A DNA stretch of 49,303 nt. Origin: Lachnospiraceae bacterium. Its GTDB lineage: Bacteria > Bacillota > Clostridia > Lachnospirales > Lachnospiraceae. The translations under genes and the position numbers were made by a program. The stretch covers positions 1-49,303 of the forward strand of contig JAILBQ010000061.1 in the NCBI GenBank assembly GCA_024680815.1, in the 5' to 3' direction. The notes under the pieces are model-generated. The model ran no database searches. It was not told the origin of the DNA and saw only the letters and a list, made by a program, of their open reading frames with translations. Shown here piece by piece: positions 17,682-26,587 of the stretch; the stretch's first letter is position 1, and each line of letters starts with the position of its first letter.

Positions 17682-18089
17682 ATGTTTTGTGAAAATTGCG
17701 GAACCCAATGCGCGGATAATCTTTCAGCCTGCCCCAACTGCGGCGCGGGGCTTAAAAATCCCTACCAGTCCCACCCCGCTCCAGCTCCCGGTCCGGTAAA
17801 TGCCCCTGCCATGATCCCCCCGGAATATTCACCGATCACGATGTGGGGGTATTTCGGCTACAAATGGCTTTTCGCCATCCCTCTTGTGGGCTTTATTCTC
17901 CTGATCATTTTCGCGGTCTCGGCGAACAACAGAAATCTTAAAAATTTTGCCAGATCCTATTTCTGCGATCTGATAATCGGCTGCGTCATTTTCGGAATCA
18001 TACTCGCAATTGTCCTGGCCACCGGAAGTCTGGTCTTATTCACGAAGCCAGCTTCAGAATATTTCAACACTATCAGCGACTTCCTGTGA
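17682..18089 (+). CDS. Small zinc-ribbon membrane protein
   Basis: A 135-residue protein on the opposite strand to its neighbours. The ATG at 17682 has CGGAGG upstream; earlier in-frame starts lack one. Cys3, Cys6, Cys17 and Cys20 form an N-terminal zinc ribbon, followed by a Pro/Ala-rich linker and two membrane spans (about 60-82 and 97-120). The segment YFGYKWLFAIPLVGF resembles small zinc-ribbon membrane proteins common in Clostridia, whose role is unknown. It is the fourth zinc-ribbon protein of the window and is divergent from the MacAB-like operon. A strong bidirectional terminator follows. Confidence 0.85.
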   Translation: MFCENCGTQCADNLSACPNCGAGLKNPYQSHPAPAPGPVNAPAMIPPEYSPITMWGYFGYKWLFAIPLVGFILLIIFAVSANNRNLKNFARSYFCDLIIGCVIFGIILAIVLATGSLVLFTKPASEYFNTISDFL

Positions 18090-18110
18090 TTTAAGGAGAA
18101 AAAATAGTTT

Positions 18111-18136
18111 CAGCCGGAACCGTATGGTTCCGGCTG
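18111..18136. terminator. Bidirectional terminator between convergent genes
   Basis: A perfect 11-bp stem, CAGCCGGAACC (18111-18121) and its complement (18126-18136), has a GTAT loop. It is flanked by ATTTTAA on the right and by an A-rich run (TTTTTT on the minus strand) on the left. It can stop both the plus-strand zinc-ribbon gene and the minus-strand receiver gene. Confidence 0.92.
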
Positions 18137-18139
18137 ATT

Positions 18140-18505
18140 TTAATGCGCCAGGGCTTCCTTCACCCTTTTTATAAGGTCATCAGGTATAAAGGGTTTACGG
18201 ATAAAATCAATCGCCCCCATTTCAAGTCCCTTTTCCTTCGATTCCTCATTTTCCTTGGCGGTTAAGAATATAACCGGAATATCCTTTGCCGGAGATTCCT
18301 TAAGCTTCTTTAAGGTCTCGAAGCCGTCCATTTCCGGCATCATTACATCCAGAAGAATAAGCTCGGGCCGGTTCTTTTCCAGATATTTCAAAAGCATCGC
18401 CCCTGACCGCATGGCCGTAACCCGAATTCCCGCGTCGCTTAAGAGCTGCCCCGCCAGTTTTAAATTCGCGATATCATCATCCACAACAACAACCCAGTCT
18501 GCCAT
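18140..18505 (-). CDS. Stand-alone response-regulator receiver protein
   Basis: A 121-residue protein made only of a CheY-like receiver domain. The acidic pocket is VVDDD near the N-terminus, the phospho-acceptor Asp lies in LILLDVMMPEMDG (about residue 53), the Thr/Ser switch is FLTAKE and the conserved Lys is in FIRKPF. There is no output domain, so it probably acts by protein contact or as a phosphate carrier. The ATG at 18505 is two bases after the kinase TGA, and its GGAGGGG site is inside the kinase gene, so the two are coupled. The HPt domain of the kinase is the likely phosphoryl donor. Confidence 0.93.
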   Translation of the reverse strand: MADWVVVVDDDIANLKLAGQLLSDAGIRVTAMRSGAMLLKYLEKNRPELILLDVMMPEMDGFETLKKLKESPAKDIPVIFLTAKENEESKEKGLEMGAIDFIRKPFIPDDLIKRVKEALAH

Positions 18506-18507
18506 TT

Positions 18508-21500
18508 TCACCCCTCCTTAAACATTTTGATCAAATCTGAAAGATTCTGTACAAGTTCAATACTTTCTTTTTCGAGTTCCCCGTGCCCTTCCTTAAGTGC
18601 CGCGACGTCCTTATTTCCCGCCTTTTCCTCCAGGGCGGCGGCCATCGCGGAAAGCTTCATCGCTCCGATCGTTCCGGCGGAGCTTTTTAACGAATGCACC
18701 GTAATTTCATAGCTTTCACAATCTTCTTTTTCCAGGGCCTCCTTAAGCTCCGAGAGCCTTTCAGGCTGCGAGGACACAAAATCCTCCACCATTTCCCGGT
18801 AAAAGCTTACCTTCCCCGCGCAATGAAGCATACCTTCCCCGGTATCGAGGGATATTTTCTGAAGAGCTGCTATAAAGGCCTCATCGTCCTGCGCCGCTCC
18901 GGATTTTTCTACGCCAGAGGGAGAAAATTCCAGTATTTCAGGCTCTTCGTCAGTGGAATCACCTGCGGCATCATCCCCTGTCACCTCAACAAGCTCCTCC
19001 GGGAGATAATGTAATAATATCCTCGCCAGCCGTGCGATTTCAATAGGTTTTGAAAGATAGTCGTCAAAGCCGGCCGTAAGATAGTTTTCCCTCGCGCCCA
19101 CAACCGCGTTCGCCGTCAGGGCTATAACGGGTACGTTCTCATCCGGCAGTCCGCCGTCTTTCATGCGTTTAAGCGTTTCCACCCCGTTCATTCCGGGCAT
19201 CATGTGATCCAGGAAAACAACATCATATTTGGCTGATTCCACCTTTTCAAGAGCTTCCGCACCGGAAGAAGCCAGCTCCGGTTCGATGGAAAACAGCTTC
19301 AGGAAATTCTTCGCCACCTTCAGGTTCATCTGATTGTCGTCCACCACCAGAACCCTCGCTCCCGGCGCGATAAATTTTAACTCCTCCTCCTTATATATAT
19401 CGCTCTTAACGGAATGCTCCGTAAACTTCCCTATAGGAGCGGGATCGAGGATCTTCTGCTTAATCCTGAAGGAGAAGGCTGAACCTTTTCCGTAGGTGCT
19501 GTCGACCTTAAGCTCGCTGTCCATCATCTTAAGGAGTCTCGTCACTATGGCCATGCCCAGGCCCGTGCCCTCCACATTGCGGTTTCTCTCTTCCTCTATC
19601 CGTTCAAAGGAATTAAAGAGCTTGTCCATATCGGAGGGCTTTATACCTATCCCCGTGTCCCGTACGCAGACAAAGAGCTCTATGGTGTCCTGCGTCCGCT
19701 CCTTCCCGGCGAAGGTTAAGGTCACACTGCCCTTTTCCGTATATTTTACCGCGTTGGTTAAGAGATTCATAACGACCTGGGTGAAGCGCACATCATCCCC
19801 GAAGAGAACTTCCGGCAGCTCCTCGTCCACTTCCACAATAAAATCCAGTCCCTTTTCCTTAGCCCTCCCGGTAATCGAATGAACAAGATTGCTGATAAAG
19901 GCCACCGTGTCATAGCGCACCGGAATGATTTCCATCTTTCCGTCCTCGATTTTGGAAAAATCCAGAATGGAATTGATGATGGAAAGAAGAGTGCGTCCCG
20001 CCATACGGATGTTGGCGGAATACTCCCGGATACCGGGGGTCTCGGATTCCCGGAGTATCATCTCGTTCATTCCCAGAACTGCATTTATCGGCGTTCGTAT
20101 CTCATGGGACATCTGGGCCAGGAAGCGGCTTTTGGCCTTTCCCGCGGAGAGAGCATTCTCCATGGCCTCCTGCATTTCCTGATTTGCGCTCTCCTGCCAG
20201 CTGATCATATCGGTTATTATACGGTAGACCAGAATCATGACAAATATGAACGCAAACAGGCATACCAGAAGGTAAATAAAGACCCTGCCGTAGATCTGCC
20301 AGACGCCGGAGAGATAGTAAATCGTAAAATTCGTAGCCTCGTCCCGCTTTGCGATCATGACCTTCCAGGTTCCGTCATAATCCCTGAGCAGCATGGTATC
20401 CGTACCGTTCGGCTGGAGCTCTCCGTAATTAAGCTCGGATATGTTCGTGCTCCTGTAGGGGTAGATCTGATAGCTTCCGTAGGGATGGTTTATGATATTT
20501 CCCTCCGCGTCCGTCAGAAACGCGTAATTTCCGCCGGAATAGCTGTTTCCGAGGATATTGACCAGCTTATCCATATAGAAATCGATGCCGAAGCAGCCAA
20601 GGAATTTCTGGCTTGTCGAATCATATACCCGTTCGGATACCGTAACGCAGTAAAGTCCGGTCTGGGCATCAAAATAGGGAGCGCTTAAGCTCCAGCCGTC
20701 CTCGGATGCCATGGTATCAATATACCATTGTCTGCTTTCGACTCTCCAGTCCTTACCGGGGATCCAGCCGTTGTTCATGAATACCTGGGGCGAAAGGCGG
20801 GGACTGGACATATAGGTCATGGATATTTCGGGATACTGCTTTGTGATCCGGTCCAGATATGCCACACATTCGTCGTAATCCGTTAACAGGTCGGGATTCG
20901 TGGAAATTATGCTGCAGAACATGTCAAGGATCGCCTTCTTGTTTTCCACCCAGGCGGAAAACTGGTCGGAATACCGGTCCACCTCGCTGCGCATGAGGTT
21001 CGTGCCCCAGCTGTAGGTGGCGGTAATGTTGGTATAGATGCTGATACCCATAACCAGGAGAAGTAGAAAGAGAATAAGGGTCCTGAAGCGTGTGTTGATA
21101 CGGGAAAAGCCCTGTTTCCCGCGTCTTTGCTCCCTGCTCTTTTTCTCCTCCGTCTGCACAATGCTGGACCAGGAAATGATCTGATGTATCATTCCGGAGA
21201 GCTGTTCCCCCGCATCGTGGATTACGGCCAGATTTTCGGAATAGCTTAAGGGATCCGGCTGGCCCTTTTCCATTCCCTGCCCGGAATTTTTAAGGATTCT
21301 CTGGAGGGGAGCATGAAGCTCCTCCGTAACCTGCTTTAAGAATTCCTCCTTTGAAGCGAGGGCCTGTTCTGCCTTTTTTCTGCTTCTTAACGCCTGTATA
21401 TAAAGCAGGGTTATAACAATAATCATAAGCAGATTTATGCCAAAGGTCGCAAAGAAGAGGATGAAGTTGTCCCTGTACAGCTCCCAGTCGCTCTCCGCCA

Positions 21501-22278
21501 GGATGATGTACCACCCTCCCCCGGAGCGGGAGGCAAAGAGGTTTTCGTGTGAAAAGCCTTTCCGGAAGCGGCTTGTGGCAACACTGTTTTTATTCTTTGC
21601 CTGGGTAAATATCCCGGCATATTCCGGCATTACACTCGTCAGCTGTTTGCCGACCATGCTTTCATCGGTGCAGCCGGCGATAACCCCGTCAGCCGATACT
21701 ATGATTGCTACCCGGGCCCCGTTCTTACTCATCTGCGCAATATGGGAGCGCATGTTGTCCAGAGTATAGTCCATGCCGATAACCGTATTTCTGTCGGTCA
21801 TCATTACCGACACCGAATAGCAGATATCCCCGGACATAACATCCACATAGGGCTCTGTCACATAGGGTGTGCCGTACTTTTTTATTGCCCCCGTGTACCA
21901 GCTGCGCTCAGTGGCGACAAAATCCTCCTGTCCCTCGAAGCCGGGAATGATATCCCACCCTGTTCCAGCGGCATAAACGTTATAGGCGGCGGAATGTTCA
22001 CGCTCCAGATTTTCCTTTTTATGAAACAGAAAAAGGCGCAGCGCATCCCGGTCAAAGAGATACGGCTCCGCCTGAAGCGCCAGCTCAAGTGTGCGTTCTT
22101 CCGCAGCGTTTATTGTATTTCCCAATTGCGCGGAAAAGCTCTGAAGCAAATATATTCCGGAGGTCTTCGTCTGAGCGGAGGAAATCCGGAACACCATATA
22201 GGTATTAAGAAACATCACCACAAACAGGAGGATGATGATTCCCGCCATTTTGCCGAGGTTTTTCCCGTATCCCTTCAT
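18508..22278 (-). CDS. Hybrid sensor histidine kinase with two Cache-like sensors, REC and HPt
   Basis: A 1256-residue membrane kinase. Order: TM (12-32), Cache-like sensor (about 33-270), TM (272-294), a HisKA-like segment (about 307-375), TM (399-417), a second Cache-like sensor (about 420-655, WRVESRQWYIDT and FGIDF), TM (667-687), HisKA with His725 in SHEIRTP, HATPase (N box TNAVKYTEKG, DTGIGI, GTGLGMA), a receiver with Asp1024, and an HPt domain with His1195 in VHSLKSSAG. In the first HisKA-like segment TEELHAP replaces SHEIRTP, so the phospho-acceptor position is Glu319. It looks like a duplicated sensor-HisKA unit that lost its kinase half. The ligand is unknown. A terminator sits immediately upstream, leaving little room for its own promoter. 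Confidence 0.93.
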   Translation of the reverse strand: MKGYGKNLGKMAGIIILLFVVMFLNTYMVFRISSAQTKTSGIYLLQSFSAQLGNTINAAEERTLELALQAEPYLFDRDALRLFLFHKKENLEREHSAAYNVYAAGTGWDIIPGFEGQEDFVATERSWYTGAIKKYGTPYVTEPYVDVMSGDICYSVSVMMTDRNTVIGMDYTLDNMRSHIAQMSKNGARVAIIVSADGVIAGCTDESMVGKQLTSVMPEYAGIFTQAKNKNSVATSRFRKGFSHENLFASRSGGGWYIILAESDWELYRDNFILFFATFGINLLMIIVITLLYIQALRSRKKAEQALASKEEFLKQVTEELHAPLQRILKNSGQGMEKGQPDPLSYSENLAVIHDAGEQLSGMIHQIISWSSIVQTEEKKSREQRRGKQGFSRINTRFRTLILFLLLLVMGISIYTNITATYSWGTNLMRSEVDRYSDQFSAWVENKKAILDMFCSIISTNPDLLTDYDECVAYLDRITKQYPEISMTYMSSPRLSPQVFMNNGWIPGKDWRVESRQWYIDTMASEDGWSLSAPYFDAQTGLYCVTVSERVYDSTSQKFLGCFGIDFYMDKLVNILGNSYSGGNYAFLTDAEGNIINHPYGSYQIYPYRSTNISELNYGELQPNGTDTMLLRDYDGTWKVMIAKRDEATNFTIYYLSGVWQIYGRVFIYLLVCLFAFIFVMILVYRIITDMISWQESANQEMQEAMENALSAGKAKSRFLAQMSHEIRTPINAVLGMNEMILRESETPGIREYSANIRMAGRTLLSIINSILDFSKIEDGKMEIIPVRYDTVAFISNLVHSITGRAKEKGLDFIVEVDEELPEVLFGDDVRFTQVVMNLLTNAVKYTEKGSVTLTFAGKERTQDTIELFVCVRDTGIGIKPSDMDKLFNSFERIEEERNRNVEGTGLGMAIVTRLLKMMDSELKVDSTYGKGSAFSFRIKQKILDPAPIGKFTEHSVKSDIYKEEELKFIAPGARVLVVDDNQMNLKVAKNFLKLFSIEPELASSGAEALEKVESAKYDVVFLDHMMPGMNGVETLKRMKDGGLPDENVPVIALTANAVVGARENYLTAGFDDYLSKPIEIARLARILLHYLPEELVEVTGDDAAGDSTDEEPEILEFSPSGVEKSGAAQDDEAFIAALQKISLDTGEGMLHCAGKVSFYREMVEDFVSSQPERLSELKEALEKEDCESYEITVHSLKSSAGTIGAMKLSAMAAALEEKAGNKDVAALKEGHGELEKESIELVQNLSDLIKMFKEG

Positions 22279-22298
22279 GCTTTCCCGCTGCTGTAGTC

Positions 22299-22328
22299 AA
22301 AAACCGGGACGGCGAGTGCCGCCCCGGT
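22299..22328 (-). terminator. Rho-independent terminator after pckA
   Basis: An 11-bp stem, with one G-U pair on the minus strand (22303-22313 and 22318-22328), has an ACTC loop and is followed by TTTTT on the minus strand. It lies only about 20 bases before the kinase start codon, so kinase expression may depend on read-through. Confidence 0.88.
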
Positions 22329-22371
22329 CGGTGTATTTAGTATCTTTTTTAAAGTGCGGATTGCTGTAGGC

Positions 22372-23985
22372 TTAGATCTTCGGTCCTGCGGAAACCAGAG
22401 CCTTGCCGGCCGGATTTCCTTCATATTTCGCGAAGTTCTTAATGAAGCGGCCTGCCAGATCCTTCGCCTTCTCCTCCCATTCGGAGGCATTGGCGTAGGT
22501 GTCTCTCGGATCGAGGATCCCGGGATCCACGCCCGGAAGAGAGGTCGGAACCTCCAGGTCGAAGAGAGGAATCTTCTTCGTGGGGGCTTTGAGTACATCA
22601 CCGTTAAGAATCGCGTCGATAATGCCGCGGGTATCCTTGATGGAGATACGCTTTCCGGTGCCGTTCCAGCCTGTGTTCACAAGATATGCTTTCGCGCCGC
22701 TCTTCTCCATTCTCTTAACAAGCTCCTCGCCGTACTTTGTGGGATGGAGCTCAAGGAACGCCTGGCCGAAGCAGGCCGAGAAGGTCGGTGTGGGCTCCGT
22801 GATGCCCCGCTCGGTTCCGGCAAGCTTTGCCGTGAAGCCGGAAAGGAAGTAATACTGGGTCTGTTCCGGGGTCAGGATAGATACCGGAGGAAGAACTCCG
22901 AAGGCGTCCGCAGAAAGGAAGATCACGTTGTTGGCTGAAGGGCCGGAGGAAATGGGCCGGACATTCAGTACAATATTTTTAATGTGGTTAATCGGATAGG
23001 ACACACGGGTGTTTTCCGTCACGCTCTTGTCCGCAAAATCGATCTTTCCGCTTCCGTCCACCGTCACGTTCTCCAGAAGGGCGTTACGCTTGATGGCGTT
23101 ATAGATATCGGGCTCGGATTCCTTGTCGAGGTTGATAACCTTCGCATAGCACCCGCCCTCGAAATTGAAGACGCCGTTGTCATCCCAGCCGTGCTCGTCG
23201 TCGCCGATAAGCAGACGCTTGGGATCGGTGGAAAGGGTGGTCTTGCCGGTGCCGGACAGTCCGAAGAAGATCGCTGTGTTTTCACCCTTCATGTCTGTAT
23301 TGGCCGAGCAGTGCATGGCTGCGATGCCCTTAAGCGGCAGATAGTAGTTCATCATTGAGAACATACCCTTCTTCATCTCGCCGCCGTACCAGGTGTTGAT
23401 GATTACGGCCTCACGGCTCGTGATGTTGAAGGCCACGCAGGTTTCGGAGCGGAGTCCCAGCTCCTTGTAGTTTTCAACCTTTGCCTTGGAGGCGTTGTAG
23501 ATTACAAAATCAGGCTCGAAGCCCGCCAGCTCCTCATCTGTGGGCTGGATGAACATATTCTTGATGAAGTGGGCCTGCCAGGCTACTTCCATGATGAAAC
23601 GAACCGCCATGCGGGTATCCTTGTTGGCTCCGCAGAAGGCGTCCACCACAAAGAGACGCTTGCTTCCAAGCTCCTTTTTCGCAAGATCCTTTACCTTCCC
23701 CCAGACTTCCTCGCTCATGACATGGTTGTCGTTGGGATATTCCTCTGTGGTCCACCAGATTGTGTCCTTCGAATTTTCATCCATGACGATGTATTTATCC
23801 TTGGGGGAACGCCCGGTGAATTCACCGGTCATGACGTTGACCGAATCCAGCTCGGTCATAACGCCCTTGTCAAAACCCGTTAACTCCGGCTTCATCTCCT
23901 CCTCATAAAGGAACTCGTAGGAGGGATTGTGTACGATTTCAGTAGTGCCGGTAATACCGTACTTTGTTAAATCAATGTTTGCCAT
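22372..23985 (-). CDS. pckA: Phosphoenolpyruvate carboxykinase (ATP)
   Basis: A 537-residue cytoplasmic enzyme that interconverts oxaloacetate + ATP and PEP + CO2 + [15 protein letters not shown] is the family substrate-binding segment, [11 protein letters not shown] is the kinase-1a (P-loop) region, and [22 protein letters not shown] contains the kinase-2 and metal-binding residues; the arginine-containing NTRVSYPI block follows. The length is normal. The ATG follows GAGGT. It appears to be a single transcription unit, with a TATAAT upstream and a strong terminator downstream. In anaerobes this enzyme may run in either the gluconeogenic or the CO2-fixing direction. Confidence 0.97.
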   Translation of the reverse strand: MANIDLTKYGITGTTEIVHNPSYEFLYEEEMKPELTGFDKGVMTELDSVNVMTGEFTGRSPKDKYIVMDENSKDTIWWTTEEYPNDNHVMSEEVWGKVKDLAKKELGSKRLFVVDAFCGANKDTRMAVRFIMEVAWQAHFIKNMFIQPTDEELAGFEPDFVIYNASKAKVENYKELGLRSETCVAFNITSREAVIINTWYGGEMKKGMFSMMNYYLPLKGIAAMHCSANTDMKGENTAIFFGLSGTGKTTLSTDPKRLLIGDDEHGWDDNGVFNFEGGCYAKVINLDKESEPDIYNAIKRNALLENVTVDGSGKIDFADKSVTENTRVSYPINHIKNIVLNVRPISSGPSANNVIFLSADAFGVLPPVSILTPEQTQYYFLSGFTAKLAGTERGITEPTPTFSACFGQAFLELHPTKYGEELVKRMEKSGAKAYLVNTGWNGTGKRISIKDTRGIIDAILNGDVLKAPTKKIPLFDLEVPTSLPGVDPGILDPRDTYANASEWEEKAKDLAGRFIKNFAKYEGNPAGKALVSAGPKI

Positions 23986-24041
23986 GCTGCTAACCTCTTT
24001 TCTTTAAATAATTTTGAAATAAGTTTTTCACTGACGTAACT

Positions 24042-24047
24042 ATTATA
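24042..24047 (-). promoter_or_regulatory. Probable -10 box of pckA
   Basis: A perfect TATAAT on the minus strand about 55 bases before the pckA ATG, in an AT-rich 102-base gap. I see no good -35 at the usual distance, so the promoter may be activator-dependent. Confidence 0.5.
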
Positions 24048-24087
24048 CACAAAATTGTTAAAAAATCATCATAAAGTTTCGTAATAC

Positions 24088-25971
24088 TCAGTGGTACTTT
24101 ACATTTTTTCCTTTCTGGGCGATGGCGATGTAGGTTTTTCCGGTATTCATTTCAACCTCATTACCGGCATCGTCATAGTACCGGGTCGGGGTATAGTCCC
24201 CGGTTTTCTTCCAGTGGATATGAATGCCCTTTCCTTTTGTGAAATAGTAGCCGTCCTCGGTGGTATCCATCATCGAGAAACCCAGATACCCCTTCTTGTC
24301 CATGGTCTGCCACTTTGTATTCTGTACAATGACATTGGCGAAGGAAATCTGCGCACCGGTTATGGCGTCCTTCTGGGGCCCTCCGTGAATGCTCTTGTAG
24401 TATTTCCCGTCCGAAGGATTATAGCTTAACTTCGAATGACTGTAGGGGAAGACCTCCGAAAGATCCACCTCGGAAGCCGGTACGGCGTCCGCATATTGCG
24501 AAAGATCGTTTGTCCCGACGGAGAACTTAAAATGCGAAGGATTGTAGAGGCCGGCCCTGAGATTCAGGGAATAGCCCTGCTGCAGTGCTGCCTTCTGAAT
24601 TCCGGCGGCTGAAATATAGGCATTATGTGGAGCCGCACGGTCACTGGTTCTGAAGAAATGTCCCGCTCCCGGAGCCTTTCCGCCCACACCGTATTCATAG
24701 GTGCCGGAGAGATTGTTCATGTCCGCCCCGTTGATCACGCCCTTCATATAGGCCACGCCGCCGAAATGAATCAGTATGGGATCCCACTCCTTTGCCGCGT
24801 AGATATAGTAGAGCCTGCAGCTTCTTAAGTTGCCGATCCTGCTCATTCCGGTCCAGTTTGGTATAATGGCCATCTGGCGGGAAATACCGCCCTCCTCCAT
24901 GATTTCATAGAGAATGTCCGCCCTGCCGATTCCGTAGGAGGGCTGGGCTGCCTTATCCGTGGGCATCATGACCGCTATCGGTCTCGTATTTGCCTGGGCC
25001 TGACTCACGGGTTCGTTTGTGTAGACGCTCTTACCGGAAGTTTCCGTATAGGTTCCCATCACGGATTTCGGAACAGCAGGAGAATTATCCTCCGCCCCGT
25101 CGGGGCCTTCGGTATCGATATCGGTGATCTGGCTTGGATCAGCGGCAGTCTGGGAGGCCTGAACCCCTTCGGTGGAAGCTGCTGCGGAATCCGCCGCGGC
25201 GGAAATACTGTAGTGCCCCAGATACTGCCCGTAATAATTGGCCCAGGAATAGCTGTATTTTCCCACCGGCGGCACCGCTCCCGCCCCAAGGGTTTTGTAA
25301 GCGGCGGATGAAAGCATATTGTTCATCACCTGCGCGTCAAGAGTGTTCGCGTAGGAAGCCACATTAAAGGCGGCGTTCCCCGCACGTCCCTCCGCAACGC
25401 CGATTTCCACGAAATGCCGCAGAAGCTCGGGCGGGTTGTTGCCGATGGAAGCGGCCACGTCCGGGTTATTAGCCAGGTAAAAGGCCGCGTCAAAAACCTT
25501 TGAATAGTCCCTGCCGTTATAGGTCGTCCCGGTCACGCTGGCGGCGGGCCGGTTAATAAGATAGGGGTTATCGAGACAGCTTTTCAGAACGTTGTAGAAA
25601 GCATCGGGCGTACCGTTCTTTTTTCCGAGATATTCGGCGCAATATGCGGACAGGGACTGATAGTCCATGGTGTACCCGTTGTCCAGGAGCATTTCCAGAT
25701 TCCTGTAGCAGTTCTTTGCCATTTCTATGGAAAGCCCCGTTCCTCCGAGGGCGTTCTGATCCGCGAAGGTCCAGTAGGTGTTTTCCACCTCGGTTAAATA
25801 TACGGGCGACCAGGCCGTCGGATCACTCTTTCCCAGCTTGCTCTGCATCTCGGCCGTTGTTGTAAAATGTGTATTGCGCTTCACTCCGGCAGCATAGACC
25901 GAACTGACCGGCGAAAAACACGCAAACGTAAGTACAAAGGCAAGAAACGCTGCCCCAACCTTTTTTAACAT
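24088..25971 (-). CDS. Secreted DUF3048 (YerB-like) protein with NPDVA-type module
   Basis: A 627-residue exported protein. I start at the ATG at 25971, where AGGAGG lies six bases upstream; this gives a clean signal peptide (1-27, ending VYA). At about residues 165-215 is the module FDAAFYLANNPDVAASIGNN with RHFVEIGVAEGR, common in Lachnospiraceae extracellular proteins. A Ser/Ala-rich linker follows. From about 330 to the end is the DUF3048 region (RPIAVMMPTDKAAQPSYGIG, ADILYEIMEEGGISRQMAI, RSCRLYYI). YerB is a B. subtilis member; the biochemical role is unknown. The preceding gene ends 20 bases upstream. Confidence 0.88.
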   Translation of the reverse strand: MLKKVGAAFLAFVLTFACFSPVSSVYAAGVKRNTHFTTTAEMQSKLGKSDPTAWSPVYLTEVENTYWTFADQNALGGTGLSIEMAKNCYRNLEMLLDNGYTMDYQSLSAYCAEYLGKKNGTPDAFYNVLKSCLDNPYLINRPAASVTGTTYNGRDYSKVFDAAFYLANNPDVAASIGNNPPELLRHFVEIGVAEGRAGNAAFNVASYANTLDAQVMNNMLSSAAYKTLGAGAVPPVGKYSYSWANYYGQYLGHYSISAAADSAAASTEGVQASQTAADPSQITDIDTEGPDGAEDNSPAVPKSVMGTYTETSGKSVYTNEPVSQAQANTRPIAVMMPTDKAAQPSYGIGRADILYEIMEEGGISRQMAIIPNWTGMSRIGNLRSCRLYYIYAAKEWDPILIHFGGVAYMKGVINGADMNNLSGTYEYGVGGKAPGAGHFFRTSDRAAPHNAYISAAGIQKAALQQGYSLNLRAGLYNPSHFKFSVGTNDLSQYADAVPASEVDLSEVFPYSHSKLSYNPSDGKYYKSIHGGPQKDAITGAQISFANVIVQNTKWQTMDKKGYLGFSMMDTTEDGYYFTKGKGIHIHWKKTGDYTPTRYYDDAGNEVEMNTGKTYIAIAQKGKNVKYH

Positions 25972-25990
25972 CTGCTTCCTCCTGAAAGAT

Positions 25991-26509
25991 TTATTCTCCA
26001 TCATCGCCTGCAAGACCCAGCTTTTCCAGCAGGGAATCCTTGTCGATCATACCTTTTGCCAGCATCAGGAGCTTGTCGTTGTATTCATCCACGATCTCCA
26101 CGCTCATCCTGATAAGGAAGCCCCAGAGGTCCGGAGATACAAGACTGTCCATAAAGAGATGATAGAAGTTGAACATTACCGTTCCGTCCGACAGGTCGAG
26201 GGTAAAGCAGCCGAAACGCAGTACGTCGTTGATGGCGCAGATAACCTGGGCCGCGTCGGAATACTGATCCTCGGAGAAGGTAACCGGCTGCGGGGATTTT
26301 ACCTTGAACTGCTGGAAATACGCGTCGATGATGATGTAGAACTCCATCGGAAGATCATCGCCCGCTGACCTGATATGAAGAACCTTCTCGTTGTCGTTGC
26401 CGCTGTCGATAATGTCATAGGGATAATCCATATCCTCGAACATCTTGATCAGCGCTTCATAGACCTCGTTTGCCTGTTTCAGTTCTTTTTCCGTTGCCTG
26501 TTGTGCCAT
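25991..26509 (-). CDS. YbjN-like hypothetical protein
   Basis: A 172-residue soluble acidic protein. The alternating pattern, with an N-terminal helix, a beta segment (VLHIRS), EFYIIIDAYFQQFKVKSP, and VICAINDVLRFGCFTLDLSDGTVMF followed by a long helix, resembles the YbjN / secretion-chaperone-like fold. This is a fold-level guess. The ATG follows GGAGGAAAAAC. It lies between a tandem AAA ATPase and the secreted DUF3048 protein, all in the same direction. It could be a small chaperone or partner of the ATPase, by position only. Confidence 0.7.
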   Translation of the reverse strand: MAQQATEKELKQANEVYEALIKMFEDMDYPYDIIDSGNDNEKVLHIRSAGDDLPMEFYIIIDAYFQQFKVKSPQPVTFSEDQYSDAAQVICAINDVLRFGCFTLDLSDGTVMFNFYHLFMDSLVSPDLWGFLIRMSVEIVDEYNDKLLMLAKGMIDKDSLLEKLGLAGDDGE

Positions 26510-26587
26510 GTTTTTCCTCCTTTTTTTGTGTTGGTTTTATGATTTCAGTGTCTTCTCCCAATAAGGGCTGACAATGTGGCATACTTA

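Noticed and set aside
22275-22601. Arg/Pro-rich minus-strand open frame between pckA and the kinase gene
   Set aside because: It overlaps the pckA 3' end and the terminator, with no Shine-Dalgarno site; composition is that of a shadow frame.
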